A stretch of DNA of 5,834 nucleotides from an uncultured Flavobacteriales bacterium. Its GTDB lineage: Bacteria; Bacteroidota; Bacteroidia; Flavobacteriales_D; Sanyastnellaceae. Shown here in pieces: positions 1 to 5,834 of the stretch; the stretch's first letter is position 1; each line of letters starts with the position of its first letter. The position numbers were made by a program, and so were the translations under genes. Below the pieces are notes generated by a model. The model worked only from the letters and a program-made list of their open reading frames with translations. It was not told where the DNA came from and ran no database searches. The stretch lies in NCBI GenBank assembly GCA_938003665.1, contig CALKYI010000412.1:1-5834 (forward strand). Reading direction: 5' to 3'.

Positions 1-2
1 AC

Positions 3-197
3 CTCGACGTAGACGGCAACTACGAAATCGGCGTGGTGGACTTGTTGGGACGCCAATTGCTACAAGAGCAACGCACCCAAACAGCAGGTGAGCAGTTCTT
101 CAAGATCCCGACGGCGGATTGGTCGGAGGGCACCTACATCTTGTACCTGAGATCGCAAGATGGGTCGGCCTCCCGCCGCTTTATCATTCAGCGCTAA
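3..197 (+). CDS. C-terminal end of a T9SS-exported protein (type-A sorting domain), 5' truncated by window
   Basis: Only the last 64 codons and the TAA stop lie in the window; the reading frame is open at the left edge, so the main function of the protein cannot be seen. The visible part fits a type-A T9SS C-terminal sorting domain: beta strands around YEIGVVDLLGRQLLQEQ, then WSEGTYILYLRS, ending in a basic tail RRFIIQR. The pattern 'V.D..G+.L......G.Y.L......S.+FI++' is the hallmark of these domains. In Bacteroidota such domains direct proteins through the outer membrane and are normally cleaved off, leaving the cargo attached to the surface or released. A strong intrinsic terminator begins 18 bases after the stop, so this gene probably ends its own transcription unit and is not co-transcribed with the lipoprotein genes downstream. 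The sorting-domain call is confident; nothing can be said about the cargo. Confidence 0.85.
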   Translation, partial: LDVDGNYEIGVVDLLGRQLLQEQRTQTAGEQFFKIPTADWSEGTYILYLRSQDGSASRRFIIQR

Positions 198-214
198 ACT
201 TTTTACTACATCTC

Positions 215-247
215 GAAAAGGCCAAGGACCAGTACCTTGGCCTTTTC
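215..247 (+). terminator. Rho-independent terminator after the T9SS cargo gene
   Basis: A perfect 13-bp inverted repeat (215-227 with 235-247) encloses a 7-base loop. The GC-rich core GGCCAAGG/CCTTGGCC is flanked by an A4 run on the left and a T4 run on the right, followed by CTGT. This is the standard layout of an intrinsic terminator for the + strand gene ending at 197. The repeat is symmetrical, so it could also fold from the - strand, but no - strand gene enters from the right here. It ends only 7 bases before the ATG of the next gene. Confidence 0.85.
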
Positions 248-254
248 TGTGCCC

Positions 255-1220
255 ATGCGTTTCATTTTTCACACCTTCCTCATTGCATTAGCCATCGGGT
301 TCGGAGCCTGCCACACGGACGATGCGCCAAGTGCTCCAATCCAAGAGCAAGCTGGTCCTATCCTGCAAGTCTTGGGTACCCTTCAGGACGGCGGTGCACC
401 CCACATCGGATGCAAACGACCGTGCTGCCGCAACCTGTTTTTGCGGCCGGCGACGGACCGGAAGGTCGTGTGTTTGGGAGTGACAGATACCAACGCTGAG
501 GGCGAACGGGTCGGGGCCCTGTTTGAGGCGACGCCGGACTTTCCGGAACAACTTCAGGCCTTCCAATCCGAATGGGAAATCCCGCTGGATCGCTTGTCCG
601 TGTTTTTGACCCATGCCCACATCGGCCATTACAGCGGGTTGATGTTCTTGGGGCGTGAGGCGTTGGGGGCCAAAAACGTGGACGTATGGGCCATGCCTCG
701 ATTTCGAGATTTCCTCAGCAGCAACGGTCCGTGGAGCCAGTTGGTGGACCTGGGGAACATTCGATTGAACAGCCTGACTGAGCAGCAAGCTGTTTCCATC
801 GGTGAATCCGTGCGTGTCATGCCCCTGCGTGTTCCGCACCGCGATGAATACTCTGAGACGGTGGGCTACCGAATCGAAGGTCCGCGCAAGGCGGCCCTGT
901 TCATTCCGGACATCAACAAATGGGACGTATGGGAGCGTCGGCTCGAGCAGGAGTTGGCGAAGGTGGATTATGCCTTTCTCGATGCGACGTTTTACGATGC
1001 AGAGGAGGTGGGGTACCGCGACATGGCGGAAATCCCACACCCGTTCATTGTGGAGACCATGCAGCGCCTCGGCACGTTGCCTCCATCCGAAAAAGCCAAG
1101 GTGCATTTCATTCACCTCAACCACACCAACCCGTGCTTGGACACCACTTCACAGGCGTACCGGTCGGTGGTCGATTCCGGCTTTCAGGTCGCTCGCTTCG
1201 GACAAACGCTCCCTTTGTGA
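255..1220 (+). CDS. PqqB-like metallo-beta-lactamase-fold lipoprotein
   Basis: This encodes a 321-residue metallo-beta-lactamase-fold protein resembling PqqB and its Bacteroidota relatives. The start is taken as ATG 255 because it directly gives a lipoprotein signal peptide (MRFIFHTFLIALAIGFGAC, predicted lipidated Cys19). A TTG in frame at 237 lies inside the terminator stem and adds only six residues. Visible motifs are LGTLQDGGAPHIGC (about 40-53), a Cys cluster GCKRPCC (Cys53, 57, 58), THAHIGHYSGLM (His120, 122, 125), VPHRDE (His195), FIPDINKW (Asp219), FLDATFYD (Asp243) and HLNHTNP (287-293). The last resembles the NNTNP-type motif of PqqB. Asp of the canonical HxHxDH is Gly124, so a classic dinuclear site is unlikely. 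PqqB is an iron-dependent hydroxylase in PQQ synthesis, but no other pqq gene is in view and the lipoprotein export is atypical, so the substrate is unknown. The next gene starts 24 bases downstream on the same strand and is probably co-transcribed. The fold is confident; the reaction is not. Confidence 0.85.
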   Translation: MRFIFHTFLIALAIGFGACHTDDAPSAPIQEQAGPILQVLGTLQDGGAPHIGCKRPCCRNLFLRPATDRKVVCLGVTDTNAEGERVGALFEATPDFPEQLQAFQSEWEIPLDRLSVFLTHAHIGHYSGLMFLGREALGAKNVDVWAMPRFRDFLSSNGPWSQLVDLGNIRLNSLTEQQAVSIGESVRVMPLRVPHRDEYSETVGYRIEGPRKAALFIPDINKWDVWERRLEQELAKVDYAFLDATFYDAEEVGYRDMAEIPHPFIVETMQRLGTLPPSEKAKVHFIHLNHTNPCLDTTSQAYRSVVDSGFQVARFGQTLPL

Positions 1221-1244
1221 AGAATTCGTGACTACCTTGTAGGA

Positions 1245-2384
1245 ATGCGTTCATCCGGAGTTTTCATCATTGCAGTGTGCCTTGCAATCGCGGGGTGCCA
1301 AAGGGCGGTTCCGGAGCCGGACACGCCTGATGAAGCCCCGGTCTTGAGCCCACCGGCGTTGCCGGACCCACCGTTTGCGTACAGTGCATTGCAATTTCCC
1401 GACGCGTGGCTGGAGGACCCGGCCTTGCAGTTGTTTGGCGGCTTTGGGGCCGACCTCGAGGTGACGGATGCAGGGGCGACGTTGGGTCGTGTATTGTTTT
1501 ATGACCCCCAGTTGTCGATCGATGGAACGGTGTCCTGTGCGACCTGCCACCAACAAGCACGGGCTTTCTCGGACCCGGTCGCTCAATCCACGGGCGTGTC
1601 GGGCAACCCAACCCACCGCAATGCGATGGCCTTGTTCAATTTCCGGTACCAACGGCGCATGTTCTGGGACCTCAACACCGTCGGCCTCGAGAATCAGGTG
1701 CTGCAGCCTATTGAGCATCCGGACGAAATGGCCATCGACCTGGCTTCCTTGCCCGCTCACCTTGCTTATATTCCTTATTACCCGGCCCTGTTTGAAGCTG
1801 CATTCGGTGATGAGGAGGTAACACTGGAATCTGTGCAATCGGCGCTCGCGCAATTCTTGCTGACGTTCCAGTCCTATTCGGCGCGGTTCGATGCGGGCTT
1901 GGAGAATGATTTTGCCGACTTCACCGCGAGTGAATTGCTGGGAAAGGACCTCTTTTTCAATGGGCAGACCCGCTGCAACCAATGCCACAGTGGCAAGAAT
2001 TTGTTCTCTACCCAACCCTTCATCAATGGCTTAGAAGTGGATTATACGGCCGCGGGGGATGCGGGTGTGGGGGAGTTGTCAGGAGACCCTTTTGACGACG
2101 GCCGATTCAAAACGGTTTCCCTGCGTAACATCGGGCTAACGGCGCCTTACATGCACGATGGCCGATTCGCCACCCTGCGCGAAGTGGTCGACTTCTACAG
2201 CGACGGCATCCAGCCGCACCCCTACCTCGATGAGCGCCTCGGGGAAAACGGATTCGGGTCGCCCGGCCAGGCGCCGTACCAACTCAACCTCTCAGAGACA
2301 GAGCGAGAGGCCTTGGTGGATTTCCTCCGCACGTTTGATGATACGGTCATGGTTTCAGCGGAATGGCTGAGCGATCCGTTTTAG
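1245..2384 (+). CDS. Di-haem cytochrome c peroxidase / MauG-family lipoprotein
   Basis: A 379-residue di-haem protein of the bacterial cytochrome c peroxidase/MauG family. It begins with a lipoprotein signal peptide (MRSSGVFIIAVCLAIAGC, Cys18) and a Pro-rich linker to about residue 43. Two haem c sites are visible: CATCH (Cys98, Cys101, His102) and CNQCH (Cys244, Cys247, His248). Family landmarks are GRVLFYDPQLS (81-91), RAFSD (106-110), FWD (140-142, probable inter-haem Trp141), QPIEHPDEM (154-162, probable acid Glu161) and SLRNIGLTAPYMHDGRFATL (292-311), followed by VVDFYSDG. Length fits the family. Known members reduce hydrogen peroxide or, in MauG, oxidise a protein substrate; lipidation would anchor this one in the periplasm. 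The common FWDGRA motif reads FWDLNT here, an unusual variation. The start is fixed by the signal peptide; AGGA lies directly against the ATG, too close for an ideal ribosome site. It follows the PqqB-like gene by 24 bases and is likely its operon partner. Confidence 0.93.
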   Translation: MRSSGVFIIAVCLAIAGCQRAVPEPDTPDEAPVLSPPALPDPPFAYSALQFPDAWLEDPALQLFGGFGADLEVTDAGATLGRVLFYDPQLSIDGTVSCATCHQQARAFSDPVAQSTGVSGNPTHRNAMALFNFRYQRRMFWDLNTVGLENQVLQPIEHPDEMAIDLASLPAHLAYIPYYPALFEAAFGDEEVTLESVQSALAQFLLTFQSYSARFDAGLENDFADFTASELLGKDLFFNGQTRCNQCHSGKNLFSTQPFINGLEVDYTAAGDAGVGELSGDPFDDGRFKTVSLRNIGLTAPYMHDGRFATLREVVDFYSDGIQPHPYLDERLGENGFGSPGQAPYQLNLSETEREALVDFLRTFDDTVMVSAEWLSDPF

Positions 2385-2386
2385 TG

Positions 2387-2439
2387 CGCTGATTAGCAGA
2401 CGCTAACCGGTTCGTTCAGTCTGCTGCGCTAAATCAGCG
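2387..2439. terminator. Imperfect inverted repeat at convergent gene junction, possible bidirectional terminator
   Basis: Between the two convergent genes, CGCTGATTAGCAGAC (2387-2401) pairs with GTCTGCT (2419-2425) and AATCAGCG (2432-2439). This gives a 15-bp stem with a 17-base loop and a 6-base bulge GCGCTA (2426-2431). The right arm covers the TGA stop of the - strand gene (2434-2436). No T-run follows on either strand, so it is not a textbook intrinsic terminator. Its position between two stops suggests transcription ending in both directions. Alternative pairings exist, including TTAGC/GCTAA (2393-2406), the palindrome AACCGGTT (2405-2412), and TCGTTC with GAACGA (2412-2417/2439-2444). 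Confidence 0.5.
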
Positions 2440-4620
2440 AACGATCAACCGCGCGGGAAGGCTTTCGCCGTACTGCACGAGGTAAATCCCAGGATTCAAG
2501 TGACCGATGTCCAGGCGTGTGGTCTGCGCAGTGATTTGGCGTTCCAACACCAAGCGGCCACTCGCGTCCTTTAGCTGGAGCCAAGCACCTGTAATGTCTT
2601 CCACTGCCACGGTCAGTTGATCGGTAGCCGGGTTGGGATACAGGGTGCATGCGGTTTGCATCGTCGCCGCTTCGGTGATGCCGACGCCCATTCCGTTCAA
2701 CAATCCTGCGAATTCCTGGTAGTACAGGTTGGCTACGCGTTCGTCGTGGATGACCAGCGTGTTCTCGTCATTGGTGGTCTCCGCCGTAGTGGACCAGTTG
2801 TGCGAACCGGTGACAACCGTCGGATCGGAGAGGGCCTGGCTGTGGTCAACAATGGCGTATTTGTGGTGCAGCTGGCCAGAGATGCCCTGGTGCGAGTAAA
2901 TCTCGATGCCCGCATCGAGCAGCGGTTCGTATTCCGAGCCGGTGTCGTTGATGTTCTCCATGGCACCGACCGGGTTGATGAACAAGCTTGAACCTGCCTC
3001 GATGACCGCAGCGCCGAGGTCGTTGCGCGTGAAACTCAAGACGGCGAAGTTCAGGTCGTAGTCCGTCGACTCAATGGCGTCGAGGATGGCAGAAGTCGTT
3101 CCGTCGGTGGGCGAAAAGTACAGCTCCACGGGGCTACCGCCGATGAGGAAGCGGCGGGGCGTATTGATGGACTTGGATGCACCGAACTTCGCGTTGTCCG
3201 GGTCGGGCTCCATGGTTGAAGAACCCCACATTTCTTCGAATTCCAGCGTGTAGGCACGTGCCAAACTCTGGTCGCCCAAGATGATGACGTTGTTGGGGTC
3301 GGTGTTCAAGTTGCCGGTGGTGAAGTTCGTCGAACCGGTGAGGACGAACGCATTCTGCGCATCATCACGGTCGCCCACGATGAACTTGTTGTGCATACCG
3401 CTGCCCATGCCGTCGGTGCGGAAGTGAACCGGCATGCTGTCGTCGATGGCGCTCAAGCCGAGGTTGGCATTTTGCCCTTCGGCGATGTAACGCACCTGCA
3501 CCCCGTTGGCGATGGCCGTGTTGATGGCCTGCTCGATGGCGGAGTTGTTGATGTTGTATGCCGCGATGTCCAGCGTGTTTTGCGCCGAGGTGATGTAGGC
3601 GGCGATGGTATCATTGGTGTTGGTGCCCAAGGCCTGTGCTTCTTCGATGGTCGCCACGCTGTTGTCCACCTGGGTGGTGAAGTAAGCTCGGATGTAACCG
3701 GGTGACTCCGACACGGTCGCGTACGGGCGGATGGTCGACGCCGTGGAATCTTCTCCCGCAATGGAAATGACGCGGGCGTAGTAAATGGTGCCCGGCTCGA
3801 GGCCGTCCACCGTCACCTGGTGTTCCAAGACTTGCATGTCATCGACCACTTCCATGCCAAGGTCGGGCGTGAGTCCGTATTCCACATGTGAATCACCCAA
3901 TACATCTGTGTTCCACACGAGATCAAAGCTGGTGGTGGTGATGTTGATTTGGTCTACCTGGGTGCTCAAGTTGATGGCGGACGTGGGTACGAGGTCCTCG
4001 CTGCCGCGTGGCAGCAGTTGATAGCCGCCCACTCCGTCAAAAGAGAACTGAGAAACCACGCCGTACAAGTCGACCTCACCAGCGGGCAATACCTGCCCAA
4101 CGAGTTCATTGTCGTTGCGCACGTAGATGATACCGGCTTCGCCGGCTGCCGTGAAGCTGAACGTGCTGTTGCCGGTAATCATGGTTCCGCCGTTGGTGAA
4201 CACGACGTCCGGGATGTACGCCAACTCGCCTTCCATGCTCTCGTCCATGTCATTGGGCGTGATGGTTTGGAAAGCAGGCAATTCGTTGCCGGTCGAAAGG
4301 ACCGTGACATCCGTGATGCCATCGGGACCTACCTCAAGGAGTCCGTTGTATTCGCTGAGCGCTCCCGTCATGGTCAACTCGTCGCCAGGTTGCGGGTCGG
4401 GCCAACCGTTTTGCGTCCATTGCCCACCGGGGTACAACGCGATGCCGGCGGTCTCGTCTTGAAGGTAGCGGACGATGCCGAGGTTACCGTCGGAAGTCAC
4501 GATGCCCGTGACGGTCACGGTTTGTCCCACGCTGTAGTTGGTGCGTGCGTCGAGGATGTCCGTTTGGCCCCAAGCAGTAAATGCTGCGAGGCAGAGGAGG
4601 GAGGTGAGGAGGTTTTTCAT
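2434..4620 (-). CDS. T9SS-secreted two-HKD phospholipase D-family protein with OB-like and FnIII-like domains
   Basis: A complete 728-residue multidomain exported enzyme of the phospholipase D superfamily. It has a Sec signal peptide (1-18, cut near AWG/Q). An OB-fold-like region follows (about 20-210; TVTVTGIVTSDGNLGIVRYL, QDETAGIALY, then a second similar unit ending VDLYGVVSQF), then a fibronectin-III-like domain (about 215-300; HVEYGLTPD, LEPGTIYYARV). Two PLD modules come next. HKD1 is HNKFIVGD (His410, Lys412, Asp417) followed by GSTNF (429-433). HKD2 is HHKYAIVD (His585, Lys587, Asp592) followed by GSHNW (605-609). The C-terminus (about 657-728) is a type-A T9SS domain, YPNPATDQL to LNPGIYLVQY and RLIVR. 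Both catalytic motifs are intact, so a phosphodiesterase that works on or outside the cell surface is expected. The substrate could be DNA/RNA or phospholipid; the OB-like region and the Nuc-like GSxN motifs lean towards nucleic acid, but this is inference. It lies 11 bases after the TonB receptor stop and is probably co-transcribed with it. Confidence 0.9.
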   Translation of the reverse strand: MKNLLTSLLCLAAFTAWGQTDILDARTNYSVGQTVTVTGIVTSDGNLGIVRYLQDETAGIALYPGGQWTQNGWPDPQPGDELTMTGALSEYNGLLEVGPDGITDVTVLSTGNELPAFQTITPNDMDESMEGELAYIPDVVFTNGGTMITGNSTFSFTAAGEAGIIYVRNDNELVGQVLPAGEVDLYGVVSQFSFDGVGGYQLLPRGSEDLVPTSAINLSTQVDQINITTTSFDLVWNTDVLGDSHVEYGLTPDLGMEVVDDMQVLEHQVTVDGLEPGTIYYARVISIAGEDSTASTIRPYATVSESPGYIRAYFTTQVDNSVATIEEAQALGTNTNDTIAAYITSAQNTLDIAAYNINNSAIEQAINTAIANGVQVRYIAEGQNANLGLSAIDDSMPVHFRTDGMGSGMHNKFIVGDRDDAQNAFVLTGSTNFTTGNLNTDPNNVIILGDQSLARAYTLEFEEMWGSSTMEPDPDNAKFGASKSINTPRRFLIGGSPVELYFSPTDGTTSAILDAIESTDYDLNFAVLSFTRNDLGAAVIEAGSSLFINPVGAMENINDTGSEYEPLLDAGIEIYSHQGISGQLHHKYAIVDHSQALSDPTVVTGSHNWSTTAETTNDENTLVIHDERVANLYYQEFAGLLNGMGVGITEAATMQTACTLYPNPATDQLTVAVEDITGAWLQLKDASGRLVLERQITAQTTRLDIGHLNPGIYLVQYGESLPARLIVR

Positions 4621-4631
4621 GCGGTTATGCG

Positions 4632-5834
4632 TTAGAATCGGATGCGGATGCTGAGGTTGGTGCGGAAGCCGTAGCCCATGTACACACTGGCAGATCCGGC
4701 ATCGAAGTTGTTTTCACTAAAAGCGTATTTGCGGTCGGGATCGGTGAAGTACCATTCGCCGTACGCGTCGTTGTTTTGGGCGTTGCTCAGGTACACCGTA
4801 TTCAAAATGTTGAACGCACTCAAGCGTACGTCCATGTTCGTTTCGTTCACGTCGAAGTTGTAACCGGCGTGCAGGTCGAGGAGTCCGTACGTTGGAATTT
4901 GCCACGACTGGCGGCCTTCGTTTTCACCGTTCAAGCTGAAGGGATCAAAATCCGCGAAGTGGCGGCTGAATACCGTGTAGCGTGGCTTGATGTAAATATT
5001 CTTGTAGCTGTACTTCAAGGAGACACTGTACTGGCTTTGCGGCGAATCACCGACCGAGACACCCTCTGCGTTGTACTGCACCACGGCCGGATTCCCTTCG
5101 GCATCGATGTAGGGGAGGTTGCTGTCATCATCCAACAGCACCAGGCTGTCTTCGGAACTGGTCCAGCGCCAATCGCCCAAGCTGATGTACCCTTCTACGG
5201 TCAATGAAGGATGGACGCGCCAAGCCACATCGGTCTCGAGTCCTTTGTGCAAGGCACTCATCGAGTTGACGTTGGCACGAACGATGTCGCCTTCGACGGT
5301 TTCAAATCGCAACAACGACTGCAGCGGACGGTTTTGCCAATCCGTGTAGTACGCGTTGACGTTGACACTGAATGGGAACTTGCTGTAGCTGTAGCCCCAT
5401 TCCACGGAATTGATGCGCTCGTTTTCGGTGTTTTCGACGAAGTTGTTGTTGAAGTCCACTACGTTGCGGAAGACCGGCGTTCGGTTGAGGTGGCCGAGGT
5501 TGACGAACGTGTTGGCGTACTCGCTCAAGTTGTAGTTGCCGCCGGTCTTGATGGTGTACCCCGGAATCCACTTCCAACCACTCGTGGTGAACTGGCCGTC
5601 CTCCTGCAGCGGCGCAAAGTAGTCGACGCTCTTGTACCCTTGGGTCACTGCGCTAACGTTCAAGAAGGCGTTCCACAAGTACCCTTTGTATTCGAGCAAT
5701 GCAAAGGCGCCGCCCCAGCGCACAAATGCGTCGTTGTGTTTGCCTATTTTATCTCCGACATAGCGCATGTTCGTGGAGGCGTTGTTGTTCCGGGTGTCGA
5801 CGAAGTAATCCCCGCCGAGCAGGTCAAAGACTTC
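4632..5834 (-). CDS. TonB-dependent outer-membrane receptor, C-terminal beta-barrel part (N-terminus outside window)
   Basis: The frame is open to the right window edge and gives 400 residues plus the TAA stop at 4632-4634. An internal Met at 5766-5768 is not the start: the 22 residues before it (including GGDYFVDTRNNNA) continue the same receptor-like sequence. The fragment shows alternating amphipathic, aromatic-rich strands and Asn/Asp-rich loops of a 22-strand barrel. Examples are YANTFVNLGHLNRTPVF, FPFSVNVNAYYTDWQNRPL, HKGLETDVAWRVHPSLTVEG and AFNILNTVYLSNA. It ends with NLSIRIRF, whose terminal Phe is the usual signal for outer-membrane barrel assembly. The TonB box, plug and any carboxypeptidase-like N-terminal domain lie outside the window, so the ligand cannot be inferred from the receptor itself. 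The closely following secreted phosphodiesterase gene suggests that the receptor imports products of that enzyme. Family assignment is confident; substrate is unknown. Confidence 0.88.
   Translation of the reverse strand, partial: EVFDLLGGDYFVDTRNNNASTNMRYVGDKIGKHNDAFVRWGGAFALLEYKGYLWNAFLNVSAVTQGYKSVDYFAPLQEDGQFTTSGWKWIPGYTIKTGGNYNLSEYANTFVNLGHLNRTPVFRNVVDFNNNFVENTENERINSVEWGYSYSKFPFSVNVNAYYTDWQNRPLQSLLRFETVEGDIVRANVNSMSALHKGLETDVAWRVHPSLTVEGYISLGDWRWTSSEDSLVLLDDDSNLPYIDAEGNPAVVQYNAEGVSVGDSPQSQYSVSLKYSYKNIYIKPRYTVFSRHFADFDPFSLNGENEGRQSWQIPTYGLLDLHAGYNFDVNETNMDVRLSAFNILNTVYLSNAQNNDAYGEWYFTDPDRKYAFSENNFDAGSASVYMGYGFRTNLSIRIRF

Noticed and set aside
237..254. TTG at 237 as the start of the MBL lipoprotein gene
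   Set aside because: It lies inside the downstream arm of the terminator stem, and the ATG at 255 directly gives a normal lipoprotein signal peptide.
288..1124. Long open frame on the - strand opposite the MBL gene (278 codons)
   Set aside because: It has no recognisable domain or signal and lies fully antisense to a gene with clear family motifs; G+C-rich coding DNA often leaves such open antisense frames.
1233..1239. TACCTTG shortly before the di-haem gene, also present at 233-239 before the MBL gene, as a possible shared promoter -7 element
   Set aside because: It differs from TAnnTTTG, sits at different distances from the two start codons (5 and 15 bases), has no matching -33 element, and a 7-base repeat is expected by chance at this window size.
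1251..2015. Long open frame on the - strand opposite the di-haem cytochrome gene (254 codons)
   Set aside because: The protein is Arg/Gln-rich and without motifs, typical of an antisense shadow; the + strand frame has both CxxCH sites.
3949..4635. 228-codon + strand frame opposite the PLD-family gene
   Set aside because: The composition (Val/Gly/His/Arg-rich, no motifs) is that of a complement frame; the - strand gene is complete, with signal peptide and sorting domain.
5766..5768. ATG at 5768 (- strand) as the start of the TonB receptor gene
   Set aside because: The frame continues upstream to the window edge with receptor-like sequence, and 378 residues would be far too short and lack plug and signal peptide.

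Overview
The window looks like chromosomal DNA from a member of the Bacteroidota, probably a relatively G+C-rich marine or freshwater lineage such as some Flavobacteriales or Saprospiria-like groups. The evidence is two type IX secretion (T9SS) type-A sorting domains, a TonB-dependent outer-membrane receptor, two Bacteroidota-style lipoproteins, and start codons that lack convincing Shine-Dalgarno sequences. The genus cannot be told from the sequence. Coding density is very high: the longest non-coding gap is 57 bases, and I saw no RNA genes, insertion sequences, CRISPR arrays or sizeable repeats.

Left half (+ strand). The window opens in the last 64 codons of a T9SS-exported protein, whose stop is followed by a strong intrinsic terminator (215-247). 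Directly after it lie two genes 24 bases apart that probably form an operon. The first encodes a 321-residue lipoprotein with a PqqB-like metallo-beta-lactamase fold. The second encodes a 379-residue di-haem lipoprotein of the cytochrome c peroxidase/MauG family. Both should sit on the periplasmic side of a membrane.

Right half (- strand). A convergent junction of 49 bases, with an imperfect inverted repeat (2387-2439), separates the lipoprotein pair from a second transcription unit running the other way. That unit contains the C-terminal 400 residues of a TonB-dependent receptor (cut by the right window edge). Eleven bases further on comes a 728-residue secreted protein with a signal peptide, OB-fold-like region, fibronectin-III-like domain, two HKD phospholipase-D modules and a T9SS sorting domain.

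How the genes may work together. The right-hand pair reads as a scavenging module: a cell-surface or released phosphodiesterase (nuclease or phospholipase) plus an outer-membrane importer for its products. The left-hand pair combines relatives of two enzyme families known from quinone-cofactor biogenesis (PqqB and MauG), both made as lipoproteins. This is suggestive of a periplasmic redox or protein-modification function, but that is inference. No gene is visibly frameshifted; only the two edge genes are incomplete, because of the window boundaries.
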